This document shows, in pieces, positions 17,925 to 27,799 of a stretch of 64,000 nucleotides of DNA. The stretch's first letter is position 1. Every line of letters starts with the position of its first letter. Source of the stretch: JANSWY01 sp965228955 (GTDB taxonomy: Bacteria; Bacteroidota; Bacteroidia; Cytophagales; Cyclobacteriaceae); contig OZ245848.1 in assembly GCA_965228955.1 (NCBI GenBank), positions 3,472,001 to 3,536,000 of the forward strand, given 5' to 3'. Position numbers and translations under genes: made by a program. Below the pieces are notes generated by a model that was not told the DNA's origin, did not search any database, and was given only the letters and a program-made list of their open reading frames with translations.

Positions 17925-20443
17925 GTCAGCTGAATCTTAATCCTTCTGAACATATAGAAAAAACTACCTATTTCGCAGAGATTATTCTCCCTCTGCCTCT
18001 TCACGGTACTTTTACATATCGCATTCCATTCAATCTGGTGGACCTACTTATGGTGGGTTCCAGGGTGGTTGTGCAATTTGGAAGAAAGAAGATACTGACT
18101 GGTATTATTTATAAAATCCACACAAACCCACCAGAAAAATACGAAGCAAAGTCCATTCTCGACAGCCTTGATCCCGAACCGATTATCAATGAACAACAGT
18201 TGAAGTTCTTCGGTTGGATTTCCGCTTATTATATGAGCTCACTTGGTGATGTAATGAATGCAGCTATTCCATCTGGTTTAAAGCTTTCGAGTGAATCTTA
18301 CATACAACTCAATCCCACTTTTGATATCAATGAATACGAAGGTGATGAGATTTCTGATCGTGAGGAAATGATTATTAATCACCTTATCAATAATCAGCAG
18401 TTGAGTTATGTTCAGATTGAAGAACTCTTGGGGATCAAATCTATTTCTGCTACTATAAAAAGCCTCCTACAGAAGGACATTATTTTACTTTTTGAAGAGC
18501 TAAAAGAAAAGTTCAAACCCAAGTATGAAAAGCGGATCAGACTTGCTCCCCAATATACTTATGGTGAAGAAGCACTGGAGGAGTTATTTCAGGTCTTAGA
18601 AAAGAAGCCGAAGCAAATTGATGTCCTTCTTAAGTTTCTACAGATTGTCCCTGTTATGGAGCTGCAACAACTTAATCCAAAGGGAGTCCAGAAAGCAGAG
18701 CTGACTAAATCTGGCATTTCAGATTCATCTTTAAAAACTTTGACGAAGAATGGGATTTTCGAGGAGTTTCAGGTTGTCATTCCTCGCGTTGACTTTTCTA
18801 ATGACGAAGAACAATACCAATTCACACTTTCATCAGACCAGGAAAGAGCATACAATGAGATCATAGACCAGTTTGAAAAGCATGATACGGTGCTATTCCA
18901 GGGTATTACCGGAAGTGGCAAAACTGAGATTTACATTAAGTTGATTGAACAAGCCCTGCAGGAAGGTGGACAGGTTCTATATCTGGTTCCTGAAATTGCT
19001 TTGACTACTCAGATTATCAGAAGACTAAGAAAACACTTCGGTGATAGCCTAGGAGTCTTTCACTCAAAATACTCAGATAGTGAACGTGTAGAAGTCTATA
19101 ACGGTATCATTTCTCAGAGATATAGTTTTGTAATCGGTGTTAGAAGTGCCATTTTTCTACCTTTTGATAATCTGTCATTGATTATTGTTGATGAAGAGCA
19201 TGAAACAACTTTTAAGCAATATGATAGAAACCCCAGATTCCATGCAAGAGACTCTTCCATTGTCTTAGCTCAGATTCATCATGCTAAAGTATTACTTGGT
19301 ACAGCTACTCCATCTCTGGAAAGTTATTACAACGCTTTACATGATAGATACGGACTTGTAGAACTAAATACCAGATATGGTAATGTAGAAGTGCCGAAAA
19401 TCCATCCTACGGATATGAGGGCTCAACGTAAGAAAAAACTTGCCAAAGGAGATTTCTCATCCGTTTTGTTCGAAGAGCTCAAAGAGACATTGGAGAAAAA
19501 CGAACAAGCTATCATCTTTCAAAACAGAAGAGGTTACGCTCCATTTCTCACATGTGATGATTGTGGACATATCCCAAAATGCCCCAATTGTGCTGTAAGT
19601 CTTACATATCACATGTACCAAAATAACCTTAAGTGTCATTATTGTGGTTATAAAGAGCCCTCTCCTACTCACTGTGATTCCTGTAATTCTAATCGCATCA
19701 GAACTGTGGGGATTGGTACAGAAAGAATTGAAGAAGAGTTGAAAACTATGTTACCTGAGGCCAGGATCCAAAGAATGGATCTAGATACCACAAGAAAAAA
19801 GTACAGTTACCAACAGATGATCGAGGATTTTGAAAATGGACAAATTGATATTTTGGTTGGGACGCAAATGATTACAAAAGGTCTGGATTTTGATAAAGTA
19901 ACTAAAGTTGGAATTCTAGATGCTGATGGAATCATACACTTTCCAAATTTCAGGTCCCATGAAAGGGCATTTCAATTAATTACTCAGGTAAGTGGAAGAG
20001 CTGGCAGAAGAGATAAACCGGGTAAGGTTATTCTACAAACAAATGATACGGAGCAATATGTCATTCAAAGAGTAGCCAATTATGATTTCAAAGGTTTTTA
20101 TCAATCCGAAATCCTCGAACGCGAAAAATATCACTATCCTCCATTTTTCAGATTAATTCAGATAACATTCAAGGACCGGGACAGGCAGGTGAGTTGGGAC
20201 GCAGCTCAGACCTACATGAATCTGGTGAAGAGCGAGCTGGGAAAACAACGAATAAAAGGACCAGCAGAACCTATAATTGGAAAAATCCGAAACCAATTCC
20301 TCACCGAGTTAATTGTGAGGCTGGAACGTGATAAAATCAATCTGGCTGCTGTCAAAAGACTATTACTTGAAAAGTTAATGGCACTGGAAGGAATGAAGCA
20401 ATTTAAATCTGTTCGTGTCGTTTTTGACGTTGATCCTTATTAA
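17921..20443 (+). CDS. priA: Primosomal protein N', replication restart helicase
   Basis: PriA helicase of 840 residues, which reloads the replisome at stalled forks. The N-terminal DNA-binding domain (about 15-115) includes FAEIILPLPLHGTFTYRIP. Walker A is GITGSGKTEIY, the DEAH-type box is VDEEHETTF, and a helicase C domain follows with TQMITKGLDF and QVSGRAGRRDKPG. The zinc-binding cysteines lie in CDDCGHIPKCPNC and CHYCGYKE...CDSC. The start is TTG at 17921; its second and third bases belong to the TGA of the preceding gene. No better start precedes the conserved N-terminus. Confidence 0.96.
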   Translation: MSQLNLNPSEHIEKTTYFAEIILPLPLHGTFTYRIPFNLVDLLMVGSRVVVQFGRKKILTGIIYKIHTNPPEKYEAKSILDSLDPEPIINEQQLKFFGWISAYYMSSLGDVMNAAIPSGLKLSSESYIQLNPTFDINEYEGDEISDREEMIINHLINNQQLSYVQIEELLGIKSISATIKSLLQKDIILLFEELKEKFKPKYEKRIRLAPQYTYGEEALEELFQVLEKKPKQIDVLLKFLQIVPVMELQQLNPKGVQKAELTKSGISDSSLKTLTKNGIFEEFQVVIPRVDFSNDEEQYQFTLSSDQERAYNEIIDQFEKHDTVLFQGITGSGKTEIYIKLIEQALQEGGQVLYLVPEIALTTQIIRRLRKHFGDSLGVFHSKYSDSERVEVYNGIISQRYSFVIGVRSAIFLPFDNLSLIIVDEEHETTFKQYDRNPRFHARDSSIVLAQIHHAKVLLGTATPSLESYYNALHDRYGLVELNTRYGNVEVPKIHPTDMRAQRKKKLAKGDFSSVLFEELKETLEKNEQAIIFQNRRGYAPFLTCDDCGHIPKCPNCAVSLTYHMYQNNLKCHYCGYKEPSPTHCDSCNSNRIRTVGIGTERIEEELKTMLPEARIQRMDLDTTRKKYSYQQMIEDFENGQIDILVGTQMITKGLDFDKVTKVGILDADGIIHFPNFRSHERAFQLITQVSGRAGRRDKPGKVILQTNDTEQYVIQRVANYDFKGFYQSEILEREKYHYPPFFRLIQITFKDRDRQVSWDAAQTYMNLVKSELGKQRIKGPAEPIIGKIRNQFLTELIVRLERDKINLAAVKRLLLEKLMALEGMKQFKSVRVVFDVDPY

Positions 20444-20485
20444 GTAATTCCAGGTCAGATGTATCAATTCATTTCGAATCTACTA

Positions 20486-20493
20486 TATATTTG
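20486..20493 (+). promoter_or_regulatory. -7 box of the lipoprotein gene, possibly leaderless
   Basis: TATATTTG, an exact TAnnTTTG, is followed by 6 bases and then the ATG at 20500. A start about 5-7 bases after the box falls on or next to the start codon, so the mRNA may be leaderless. Confidence 0.45.
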
Positions 20494-20499
20494 CGCTCA

Positions 20500-21135
20500 A
20501 TGAAAAAAGGCATATTCTTTTCATTTATTGCATTTGTAATCCTAATCGCCTCTTGCGAATGTGAGGACTGTGGACCAATAGTATTCAACCCAACATTCGA
20601 GGCGCAGTTTGTGAATACTGATAGTGTTGATCAATTGGAATTAATACTCGAGGACTTAAATGCTGAGCAAGACATTCTTGAAGACACGATCGATTGGTTT
20701 GTGGACTTTATAGCTACGCTAGAAGACCCTGATAGTATAACGAACTACACAATTGCTCAGGCCGATTACACAGCATTGAAAACCATAGTAGACGACCAAA
20801 TCACATCCGTTAGAAATAATATGGATTCGGTTTCTCAAGGATATCTGATTATCACAGAGATAATAAACAGAGACAATGGTGAAAGCTACCAACCAGACAC
20901 CACCAACCTTTATGACATTCCATTACCACTTGCTGCAGGTACCAATAATGCAAGCTTTGAGTTTGTTATCCTTGGCGAATCATACTTTTTGGATGTTAGT
21001 TTCGAAGCGCAGGAATCTTTAGATGTGTTAGGAGAAATTGATCTGGAAATATCAAATTTCGCAATTAACGAATCAACTATGAGCTTTGATTCGCTCATCA
21101 CCTTGGATGGTCCCGTATATCAATTTGAATTCTAG
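20500..21135 (+). CDS. Lipoprotein of unknown function
   Basis: Predicted lipoprotein of 211 residues. The signal peptide MKKGIFFSFIAFVILIASC carries the lipobox IASC, with Cys19 as the lipidation site. Further Cys follow at once (CECEDCG). The mature part is acidic, with a helical segment (about 45-95) and a beta-rich C-terminus (FEFVILGESYFLDVSFEA). The ATG at 20500 was chosen over a TTG three codons upstream because it begins the signal peptide. I do not recognise the family. Confidence 0.8.
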   Translation: MKKGIFFSFIAFVILIASCECEDCGPIVFNPTFEAQFVNTDSVDQLELILEDLNAEQDILEDTIDWFVDFIATLEDPDSITNYTIAQADYTALKTIVDDQITSVRNNMDSVSQGYLIITEIINRDNGESYQPDTTNLYDIPLPLAAGTNNASFEFVILGESYFLDVSFEAQESLDVLGEIDLEISNFAINESTMSFDSLITLDGPVYQFEF

Positions 21136-21410
21136 TTTGGAATATTTTCTATTTTAATCCCAGACCCCATACAGGTTGTTACGTATATAAATGTTATTAT
21201 GGAAACCTCATTCGTAGGCCAAATTCATAATTAAACTATGCGCAACAACAGTAACCCAAATGATTAAATTGAATCTACAAAGCTAGAATGGCTAAGGCAT
21301 ATTTAAGCAATTAGCTATGGATCCAAATAGGTTTGAACGCTCAAGCCTATTTTTTTTGTGAATTGTGAAAGATTATCCCCTATTTTGAGTTCTAATTTGA
21401 AAGCGATTCT
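21136..21410 (+). other. Non-coding interval, candidate small RNA
   Basis: 275 bases between the lipoprotein gene and the barrel gene. It holds an isolated strong terminator at 21326-21357, which lies 190 bases after the lipoprotein stop, far from any gene end. No ORF longer than about 11 codons lies here. It could be a long 3' untranslated region or a small RNA; I see no exact -7 box inside it. Confidence 0.4.
21326..21357 (+). terminator. Intrinsic terminator
   Basis: An 11-bp stem (AATAGGTTTGA at 21326-21336, TCAAGCCTATT at 21341-21351, one G-T pair) with loop ACGC, followed by a T tract. Confidence 0.85.
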
Positions 21411-22220
21411 GTGAAAATCTATTTTGCCATATTATTATGTTTTGCGAGCTCCCTTATTTTAGCTCAGGAAGCGGATTCTCTTGTTGTCCAGGATAGTAGT
21501 GTTGTTGAAGTTCAGGACAGTATTGTTGTTGAAACCGACACGATCCCACGACCCCCAACAAAATACTTAACTGGTATTAGCGCAACTTTTGATTATGGAA
21601 AGCTAGTTGTAGGATTCTCAGAATTCGAAAGCAAGCTTGAATTCACAGGGCATCTATCAATTATCAAATGGCAAAGATCTGAGTTAAAACCGGCCCAGCA
21701 GATACAAATATCTGGAGAGTATGGAATGGGCAAGCTTAAACCTAACGGTGCATACAAAAACGGAAATTACAAAGTAGATGGCGACTATTACAGGTTTGGA
21801 CTGGATTACTCTAGATCTATTGACGCTAAGAATAATATCAGTATTGGTATGAGATACGGTGCAGCAAACTTTGAAGACGAAGGATTGGTCCAGATACAAA
21901 GCGAAAGCGACATATTCGAGGACTATACCAGAAGCTTTGCCAGAACTAATCAATCTGCTACGTGGTGGGAAGCTATTATCATAACGGAAGGCAAGCTTTT
22001 CAAAATCTACAACCCAGATGAGGATTCGAGAATCTATAAGTATTTGGATAATTTATACATTGGAGGAAATATCAGGGTCCGGTTCAACCTTGACTATGAT
22101 GCAGTGGATCCGGCAGAAGATGCATTAGATATTTATGCCATTCCTGGGTTTGGGCGTACCGGAGACAAAACAGTACCTGCATTTAATCTATTCATTAAGT
22201 ACAGACTTGATTTTAAGTAA
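21411..22220 (+). CDS. Probable outer-membrane barrel protein (DUF6048-like)
   Basis: Exported protein of 269 residues. The signal peptide ends ...LILAQE. A short Val/Asp/Ser-rich segment (about 22-45) repeats VVxxQDS two or three times and may be a flexible linker. The rest shows alternating strands (KLEFTGHLSIIKWQRS, GDYYRFGLDYSRSI, NISIGMRYGAANF) and ends in an aromatic/basic strand, NLFIKYRLDFK, typical of outer-membrane barrels. It resembles DUF6048 proteins as I recall them; the family call is tentative. The start codon is GTG. It converges with the HTCS gene 49 bases downstream. Confidence 0.72.
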   Translation: MKIYFAILLCFASSLILAQEADSLVVQDSSVVEVQDSIVVETDTIPRPPTKYLTGISATFDYGKLVVGFSEFESKLEFTGHLSIIKWQRSELKPAQQIQISGEYGMGKLKPNGAYKNGNYKVDGDYYRFGLDYSRSIDAKNNISIGMRYGAANFEDEGLVQIQSESDIFEDYTRSFARTNQSATWWEAIIITEGKLFKIYNPDEDSRIYKYLDNLYIGGNIRVRFNLDYDAVDPAEDALDIYAIPGFGRTGDKTVPAFNLFIKYRLDFK

Positions 22221-22269
22221 GGTTTTTAAAATTCGAATCTATTCTTAATAAAAACTCACAACTCCAAAC

Positions 22270-25200
22270 TCAAAACAACTCCTCCGCTCTCTTGCCGAAT
22301 CGTTTTAGGAATTGCTTATTAAAGTTGGTGCTGTTGGACATTCCAATTTTCGATGCTGCTTGCTTAACGGAATTGACTTTTTTGGCTTGAATCAAGTCAT
22401 AAGCAAATTGAAATTTGATGTCTTTTACATATTCATTCGGCGTTTTGCCGGTGATTTTCTTTACCAATCGATATAGACTTCTTTCTGTAGTATTTAACTG
22501 ATCAGCAATTAAGAGTGCCGTCACATTGGAATTTTCAATTTCACTAAGAATGATATTATTCAGCTTTTGAAGTTGAAGATTCTCGTAGCTTTCATGATTA
22601 TTTACAGCATTCTTTAGCCCGTCATCCATTGGTTGACTGGTGATAAGCTGATTGATTCTTAATATGAGTTCGTCTTTATCAAATGGCTTGCTTAAGATTT
22701 CTGTAACACCTTTGGATAATACTTTAAACTTATCATCTCTCGAGCTCCTTGCACTTACCACCATAATTGGAATACTCTGATAGGACGAATTCTGTTTAAT
22801 TCCATCAATGAATTCAAACCCATCCATCACAGGCATCATCAAGTCAGTAATGACCAAATCAACATCTAGTTTCTCCATCTTACTTAAAGCTTGAGCGCCA
22901 TTAGAAGCTGTAATTACCTCATAAGTAGGTGCCAAAAGCTCAACCATGTATTCCCTCACTTCCGGATGGTCCTCAACCAATAGGATTTTCTTCAGTGATT
23001 TATCTCCCAAGTCCAGCGTAACATTAGAAGGTACTTTTTCAATGGCAATAAGCTCATCTCTGAATTGCTTCTCTCTGTCAAGAATAAATTCACTTGGTGA
23101 AAGTTCTCTCGAAGATTGACCATTAGTTTCAACATGTTTGGGAAGTACGATATCAAATGTTGCTCCTTTGTCAGGAATACTTTGTACAGTAATTTGCCCA
23201 CCATGCAATTCTACAATTTCCTTTGCAACACTGAGCCCTATTCCCATTCCTTCTTTGGCCTTACTATTATTGCTTGCCTGGAAATTCCTGTCAAAAATGT
23301 TAGAAATATGATTAGATGGAATCCCAATACCATCATCAGACACTTTGATATGAGCAGCACCATTCTTTTCCAGAACTTCAATTAGAATCTTCCCTTGTGC
23401 ATGTGTGAACTTCAATGCATTTGAGATTAGATTAAACATTACTCTATCAAATTTCTCTGTATCCAACATGACCTTGAAGTCCCCGGAAATACTACTTTTT
23501 ACAGATAATTCAATATTCCTAATATCCGCCGCAGATTGGAATAAACCAGACACTAATGCGATGTAGCCACTCAATTGAACTGGATGCTTCTCTAATTTAA
23601 GATTACCTTCTTCCATTGCCACTAACTCACTGATATCATTGACCATAGAGACCAACTTTTGAGATACCTTATCCATGCTTCCCAGGTACTTCTCAGTAGA
23701 TGAAGAATAAAATGAATTTTCATCTTCTTTGATCTGCTTAATTCTGCCAGACAGAAGAGTAATCGGAGTTCTTAGATCATGAGATATATTAGCAAAAAAG
23801 CGACTTTTGAAATTATCCAGTTGCTCTAGTTTTTGAGCCTTCTCCTCAAGCTGCTCATTGGCATGACTCAATTCTTTTGTCTGATCATCAATCAACTCCT
23901 GCAACTGCTGTTGTTTCCATTTAAGAAACCTTATTCTTCTTTGATAGACTACATATACTACCAGGGCAAAAACGGCTACATAAATCAGGTATGCATACCA
24001 TGACACGTACCAAGGCGTTGCAACTACAAAACTAAAATTAGCGATATCACTGTATGAACCATTGAGCGAGACACCTCTTACCTGAAACGTATAATATCCA
24101 GGAGGCAAACCACTATAATTGGTCGTCTTTCTTTCATTCCACTCTGACCATGCGTCTGAAAGTCCCATCAACCTATACTGGTAATAAGCTTTGTCGGAGA
24201 GTGCACCATTTGATGAAAAATCAAATTCGATATTGTCCAGTTTTGATCCCAGTTGTACAACCTGATTTTGGTCCGGTGAATAGATCACATCCATCCCTGA
24301 TGCTTTTACTTTCCGGATAAATACTTTTTCGCTAGCACTACCTTGATTTGACTGATCGTGCTGGTCAATTACTTTGATTCCCGTTATACCTCCAAGAAAT
24401 ATAGTCTCTTCATCGTTATAAATCACTTCCGGCTTAAACTCCGAGTAAAAGTAAGAACCGGTGGTTACGATTTTACCATCTACAAGCTTAGTTTGATCAC
24501 AGTAATAGTTGCTTAATTCATCCTTATAACAGACATAACAGGTTTCATCTTTCTGTTTTTCAACTAACACTATCTCCTTAGCATTAAATGAAAAACCTAA
24601 CTTCTGATCCGACTTTTGAACACCGTCATCAGTAAGATCAAATACTTCTTCACTTGTAACCACATATGTAGAATTCCCAAACTGAACCAAATGACCATTT
24701 TCAGGCAATTGAAACTCATTCTTGATATATGCCGATTTCTTCTCCGGTTCAATAATGACATCAAACAACTGATGTGCTTCTGTTTTGAACAGATAATTCA
24801 ACGGACTCTTTTTGACTACCTGAGTTACTCCTCTTTCAATATTTTCAATTTCGAAATTCATCAGATCATCCCCAAGAAATATGATCGAGGCTCCAAAGTA
24901 AAAGCCTGCTGATACGACAATATTGTCGTATTCAGTCTGAACCAGTTCCCTTGATATTAATTTAGAAAGCTTATTCATTGATCCATTACTATCATCATAT
25001 TGATGAACTCCTTCAAGACTGGTTACCCATAACTTATTATTGATCTCTAAAAGATCGATACAATCAACTATAAGATCCTGATTGATCGGTTCAAACTTTG
25101 GCATTTGGCCCTCCCTTAACCTGTATAAACCATCATTACAAGTAACATACAAATCATCCTTATGCCTTAAAATATCTTTTATCTGCCCAGTAATCCCATA

Positions 25201-26211
25201 TTCCTGTTTTATAAAGCTATATGGTGAGTTGTATGAAAGTACATAAATACCATTTTTCATCCCAACCCATAACTGGTCTTCAATTTCTATTATAAATAGG
25301 GGCCTGTGTTTACCAAGACCATTAGAGGAATCGAATCGAAATACTTCCTGTCCTGAAGGATCTATTACTACAATTCCATTCCCCATTGTTGAAATTGCAT
25401 AGTTCCCATCCGAAAGCAATTGACCGTCATAAATCTTGTAATCAATCAAATACTGATCACAAGTAGTATTAAACCTCCTTACTCCAGTTTCTTTGTTGTA
25501 AATAAATAGCCCTTCAAACCTGGTAGCTACAAGAAGTTCATCATCTCCGTATGCGTAGATTCCATTGACCTTCCTTTCAGCAAAGAATTCAGAATTAGGG
25601 AGAAGATGGACTCCACTCTCATTTAAGAAATGTAGCCCTAAACCATATACCCTGCTGTATACTGTATCTCTGGCAGCAAATGCACAATCGAAAGACCTTC
25701 CTCCTTTTGGAGCAACAAGTGGAACGACTTTATCTGAGCCATATGGATGGAAGTAAGAGTATTTTTTCGATCTAAATAAAACCCCGTTTTGGTCAACTCC
25801 AATTTCCCAAACAACATTAAAATCAAGATAAGGCTCTGGAATAAAAGGAAGAAAGGATTTATAGGTCACTTTTCCGTTTAGATCAGAAATTAGCATGCCT
25901 ATTTCACCATTGGCTCCTACGTAGATATTGCCGTCCTCCCCTTTTTCTAACCAATAAGCAATTTGATTTTGCGGGAGTGGAATGAGCTCCCATGAGATTC
26001 CATCAAAACGCAATATACCATCGTCGTTACCTACATAGATAACGCCTTTCGCGTCTGATGCGATCGCCCAATTACGATTTCCTTCTTTGTAGTCCTGGGG
26101 TGAGAAATATTTGAAATGTGGTGTTCCAATTTGTGAATGCACATTGCTGGTCAAACATAACACACCGAGGATTAATACCCATAATCTTTGAGACCAACTC
26201 ATAGTTAGCAT
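22270..26211 (-). CDS. Hybrid two-component sensor with propeller, kinase, receiver and AraC domains
   Basis: HTCS regulator of 1313 residues combining kinase and DNA-binding regulator in one chain. The signal peptide ends ...NVHSQ. A periplasmic seven-bladed-propeller region (about 30-630) is followed by a Y_Y_Y domain (about 640-715) and a membrane helix near 730-755 (WYAYLIYVAVFALVVYVVY). A coiled coil precedes the HisKA box NISHDLRTPI (His811), and HATPase_c carries SDDGIGIP and GMGIGLSVAKEI. The receiver starts at 1074 with phospho-Asp1123 (VITDLMMP) and Lys in SKPFD. The C-terminal AraC helix-turn-helix spans about 1215-1313. Such proteins usually control polysaccharide-use loci, but no susC/susD or glycosidase lies nearby. 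Confidence 0.95.
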   Translation of the reverse strand: MLTMSWSQRLWVLILGVLCLTSNVHSQIGTPHFKYFSPQDYKEGNRNWAIASDAKGVIYVGNDDGILRFDGISWELIPLPQNQIAYWLEKGEDGNIYVGANGEIGMLISDLNGKVTYKSFLPFIPEPYLDFNVVWEIGVDQNGVLFRSKKYSYFHPYGSDKVVPLVAPKGGRSFDCAFAARDTVYSRVYGLGLHFLNESGVHLLPNSEFFAERKVNGIYAYGDDELLVATRFEGLFIYNKETGVRRFNTTCDQYLIDYKIYDGQLLSDGNYAISTMGNGIVVIDPSGQEVFRFDSSNGLGKHRPLFIIEIEDQLWVGMKNGIYVLSYNSPYSFIKQEYGITGQIKDILRHKDDLYVTCNDGLYRLREGQMPKFEPINQDLIVDCIDLLEINNKLWVTSLEGVHQYDDSNGSMNKLSKLISRELVQTEYDNIVVSAGFYFGASIIFLGDDLMNFEIENIERGVTQVVKKSPLNYLFKTEAHQLFDVIIEPEKKSAYIKNEFQLPENGHLVQFGNSTYVVTSEEVFDLTDDGVQKSDQKLGFSFNAKEIVLVEKQKDETCYVCYKDELSNYYCDQTKLVDGKIVTTGSYFYSEFKPEVIYNDEETIFLGGITGIKVIDQHDQSNQGSASEKVFIRKVKASGMDVIYSPDQNQVVQLGSKLDNIEFDFSSNGALSDKAYYQYRLMGLSDAWSEWNERKTTNYSGLPPGYYTFQVRGVSLNGSYSDIANFSFVVATPWYVSWYAYLIYVAVFALVVYVVYQRRIRFLKWKQQQLQELIDDQTKELSHANEQLEEKAQKLEQLDNFKSRFFANISHDLRTPITLLSGRIKQIKEDENSFYSSSTEKYLGSMDKVSQKLVSMVNDISELVAMEEGNLKLEKHPVQLSGYIALVSGLFQSAADIRNIELSVKSSISGDFKVMLDTEKFDRVMFNLISNALKFTHAQGKILIEVLEKNGAAHIKVSDDGIGIPSNHISNIFDRNFQASNNSKAKEGMGIGLSVAKEIVELHGGQITVQSIPDKGATFDIVLPKHVETNGQSSRELSPSEFILDREKQFRDELIAIEKVPSNVTLDLGDKSLKKILLVEDHPEVREYMVELLAPTYEVITASNGAQALSKMEKLDVDLVITDLMMPVMDGFEFIDGIKQNSSYQSIPIMVVSARSSRDDKFKVLSKGVTEILSKPFDKDELILRINQLITSQPMDDGLKNAVNNHESYENLQLQKLNNIILSEIENSNVTALLIADQLNTTERSLYRLVKKITGKTPNEYVKDIKFQFAYDLIQAKKVNSVKQAASKIGMSNSTNFNKQFLKRFGKRAEELF

Positions 26212-26401
26212 ATTACACTTCCATCGGTCCTATTTCCTTAACGGTAGCTGTGTTTTAAAATATCTTATTCAGATATCTCCAAGAAGCATGCACTGATGTG
26301 ATCCAAAGCTGATTATTCATACCAGTTCATAGCTTAACCCTATAAATATCATAAATATCAGCTGAAATTATAAGTAAAATGAAGTTTTTCTATGGATGGG
26401 G

Positions 26402-27178
26402 TCAGATATCCCAATCATCGTTTATGATGCTAATTGCATGATGCCCTGTAAGATCAAATTGACATGGTACTACAGAAACATAATTTTGCGCAATAGCCCA
26501 TTCGTCGTTATCCTGCCCTTTATCATGATTCACCAGGTTTCCGACCATCCAAAAATACTTTCTACCATACGGGTCGATTCTTTGTTCAAAATCCTCTTCC
26601 CACCATGCGTTTGCTTGTCGGCAAATCTTTATTCCTTTGATTTTCTGGTTTTGAATTGGTGGTATATTGACGTTGAGTGCTACTCCTTTCGGAATTCCTT
26701 TTTCCAGAGTCTCCGACGCGATCTTTAAAACATATTCATCAACATGAGAAAGATCTCCTTGAGGACTATAATCACAGAGTGAGTATCCAATAGCAGGTGT
26801 TCCTTCTATAGCTCCTTCAATCGCGGCACTCATAGTTCCGGAATAAAGAACGCTGATAGATGAGTTTGATCCATGGTTTATGCCACTTACTACCAAATCA
26901 GCCTTTCTATCTTTTAATACATGATGTTTCGCTAATTTGATGCAATCTGCCGGTGTACCAGAGCACTCGTAGGCCTCCACAGAAATATCTTCGAATATTT
27001 TACTTGGCGTCAACCTAAGTGTATCTCCAACGGTGATTGCGTGCCCCATTCCTGATTGAGGACTATCAGGAGCTACTACAAGCACTTCACCCAGCTGAGT
27101 CATTAATTCTACAAGTTTTCTGATGCCTCTTGATGTGATTCCATCATCGTTAGACACTAATATTAGTGGTTTTGACAT
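26402..27178 (-). CDS. surE: 5'/3'-nucleotidase SurE
   Basis: SurE acid phosphatase of 258 residues, a metal-dependent nucleotidase acting on nucleoside monophosphates. The metal-binding N-terminus ILVSNDDGITSRGI is intact (Asp11, Asp12). APDSPQSGMGHAIT, ECSGTPADCIKLA and SGINHGSNSS follow, all family signatures. It begins 8 bases after the hypothetical gene and is the last gene of the dnaG-ribBA group. Confidence 0.96.
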   Translation of the reverse strand: MSKPLILVSNDDGITSRGIRKLVELMTQLGEVLVVAPDSPQSGMGHAITVGDTLRLTPSKIFEDISVEAYECSGTPADCIKLAKHHVLKDRKADLVVSGINHGSNSSISVLYSGTMSAAIEGAIEGTPAIGYSLCDYSPQGDLSHVDEYVLKIASETLEKGIPKGVALNVNIPPIQNQKIKGIKICRQANAWWEEDFEQRIDPYGRKYFWMVGNLVNHDKGQDNDEWAIAQNYVSVVPCQFDLTGHHAISIINDDWDI

Positions 27179-27186
27179 GTTGATGT

Positions 27187-27789
27187 TTAAATCGAATTAT
27201 AAAATGCGGTTATTCTGACTAGATCTCTTAGTTCATCAGTCTTTAATCTATTAGTTTTGACAAACTCCTTGATCTGTTTTTGCTTCTTGCCCATAATTAT
27301 ATAAAGATCGGATCTCTTACCATTATAGAAAGTGATATTTCCTTTATTATCCAGAAAGTAGAAGCTGTAAGCAAGTCGCTCCCGGACATATGCACTCCCA
27401 TAAATTGAAGTACTAGGCACTGTTTCCTGGGTTATTTCTTCCCTACTCAATAAACTCAAAGGTCCTTCATAGAGTACTTCAAAAAAGACCTTCGTTCTAT
27501 ATTGGCTTTTTAATCTGTAAGGAATGGAATAAAACTCCCTGTAGTTGTCAGCAACCTGGTCAAATATCCGGACGTATCGTGTATTGTGACTTGAAAATGA
27601 CATGATTTTATTTCCCACATCTACCTGGACGGAGTTGGTTTCCATATCATACTTAACCTTTCCCTTTACAGTATCTGCCTGAAGATCAACAACATAACCT
27701 GAATGCCAGATTTGTGATGGAAACTGTTGGGCATCCAGATTTGAGAAAAGTATAGTTGCAAAAACAACCGATAACAAACAACGATACAT
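27187..27789 (-). CDS. Exported protein of unknown function
   Basis: Protein of about 200 residues with a signal peptide (MYRCLLSVVFATILFSNLDAQ). The mature part opens SQIWHSGYVVDLQADTVKGKVKYD, a pattern I associate with an uncharacterised exported Bacteroidota family. It is beta-rich, with no catalytic motif. The frame runs 46 codons further upstream, but that part overlaps the end of ribBA in another frame and lacks signal-like character, so I start at the ATG ending at 27789. It lies 10 bases after ribBA and 8 bases before surE, so co-transcription is likely. Confidence 0.78.
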   Translation of the reverse strand: MYRCLLSVVFATILFSNLDAQQFPSQIWHSGYVVDLQADTVKGKVKYDMETNSVQVDVGNKIMSFSSHNTRYVRIFDQVADNYREFYSIPYRLKSQYRTKVFFEVLYEGPLSLLSREEITQETVPSTSIYGSAYVRERLAYSFYFLDNKGNITFYNGKRSDLYIIMGKKQKQIKEFVKTNRLKTDELRDLVRITAFYNSI

Positions 27790-27799
27790 ATTCAATAAT

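Noticed and set aside
21471..21545. Repetitive stretch in the barrel gene
   Set aside because: The repeat VVxxQDS is a short linker repeat at protein level, not a CRISPR or mobile-element repeat.
26396..26728. 110-codon frame on the plus strand
   Set aside because: It lies antisense to surE and shows no domain or signal of its own.
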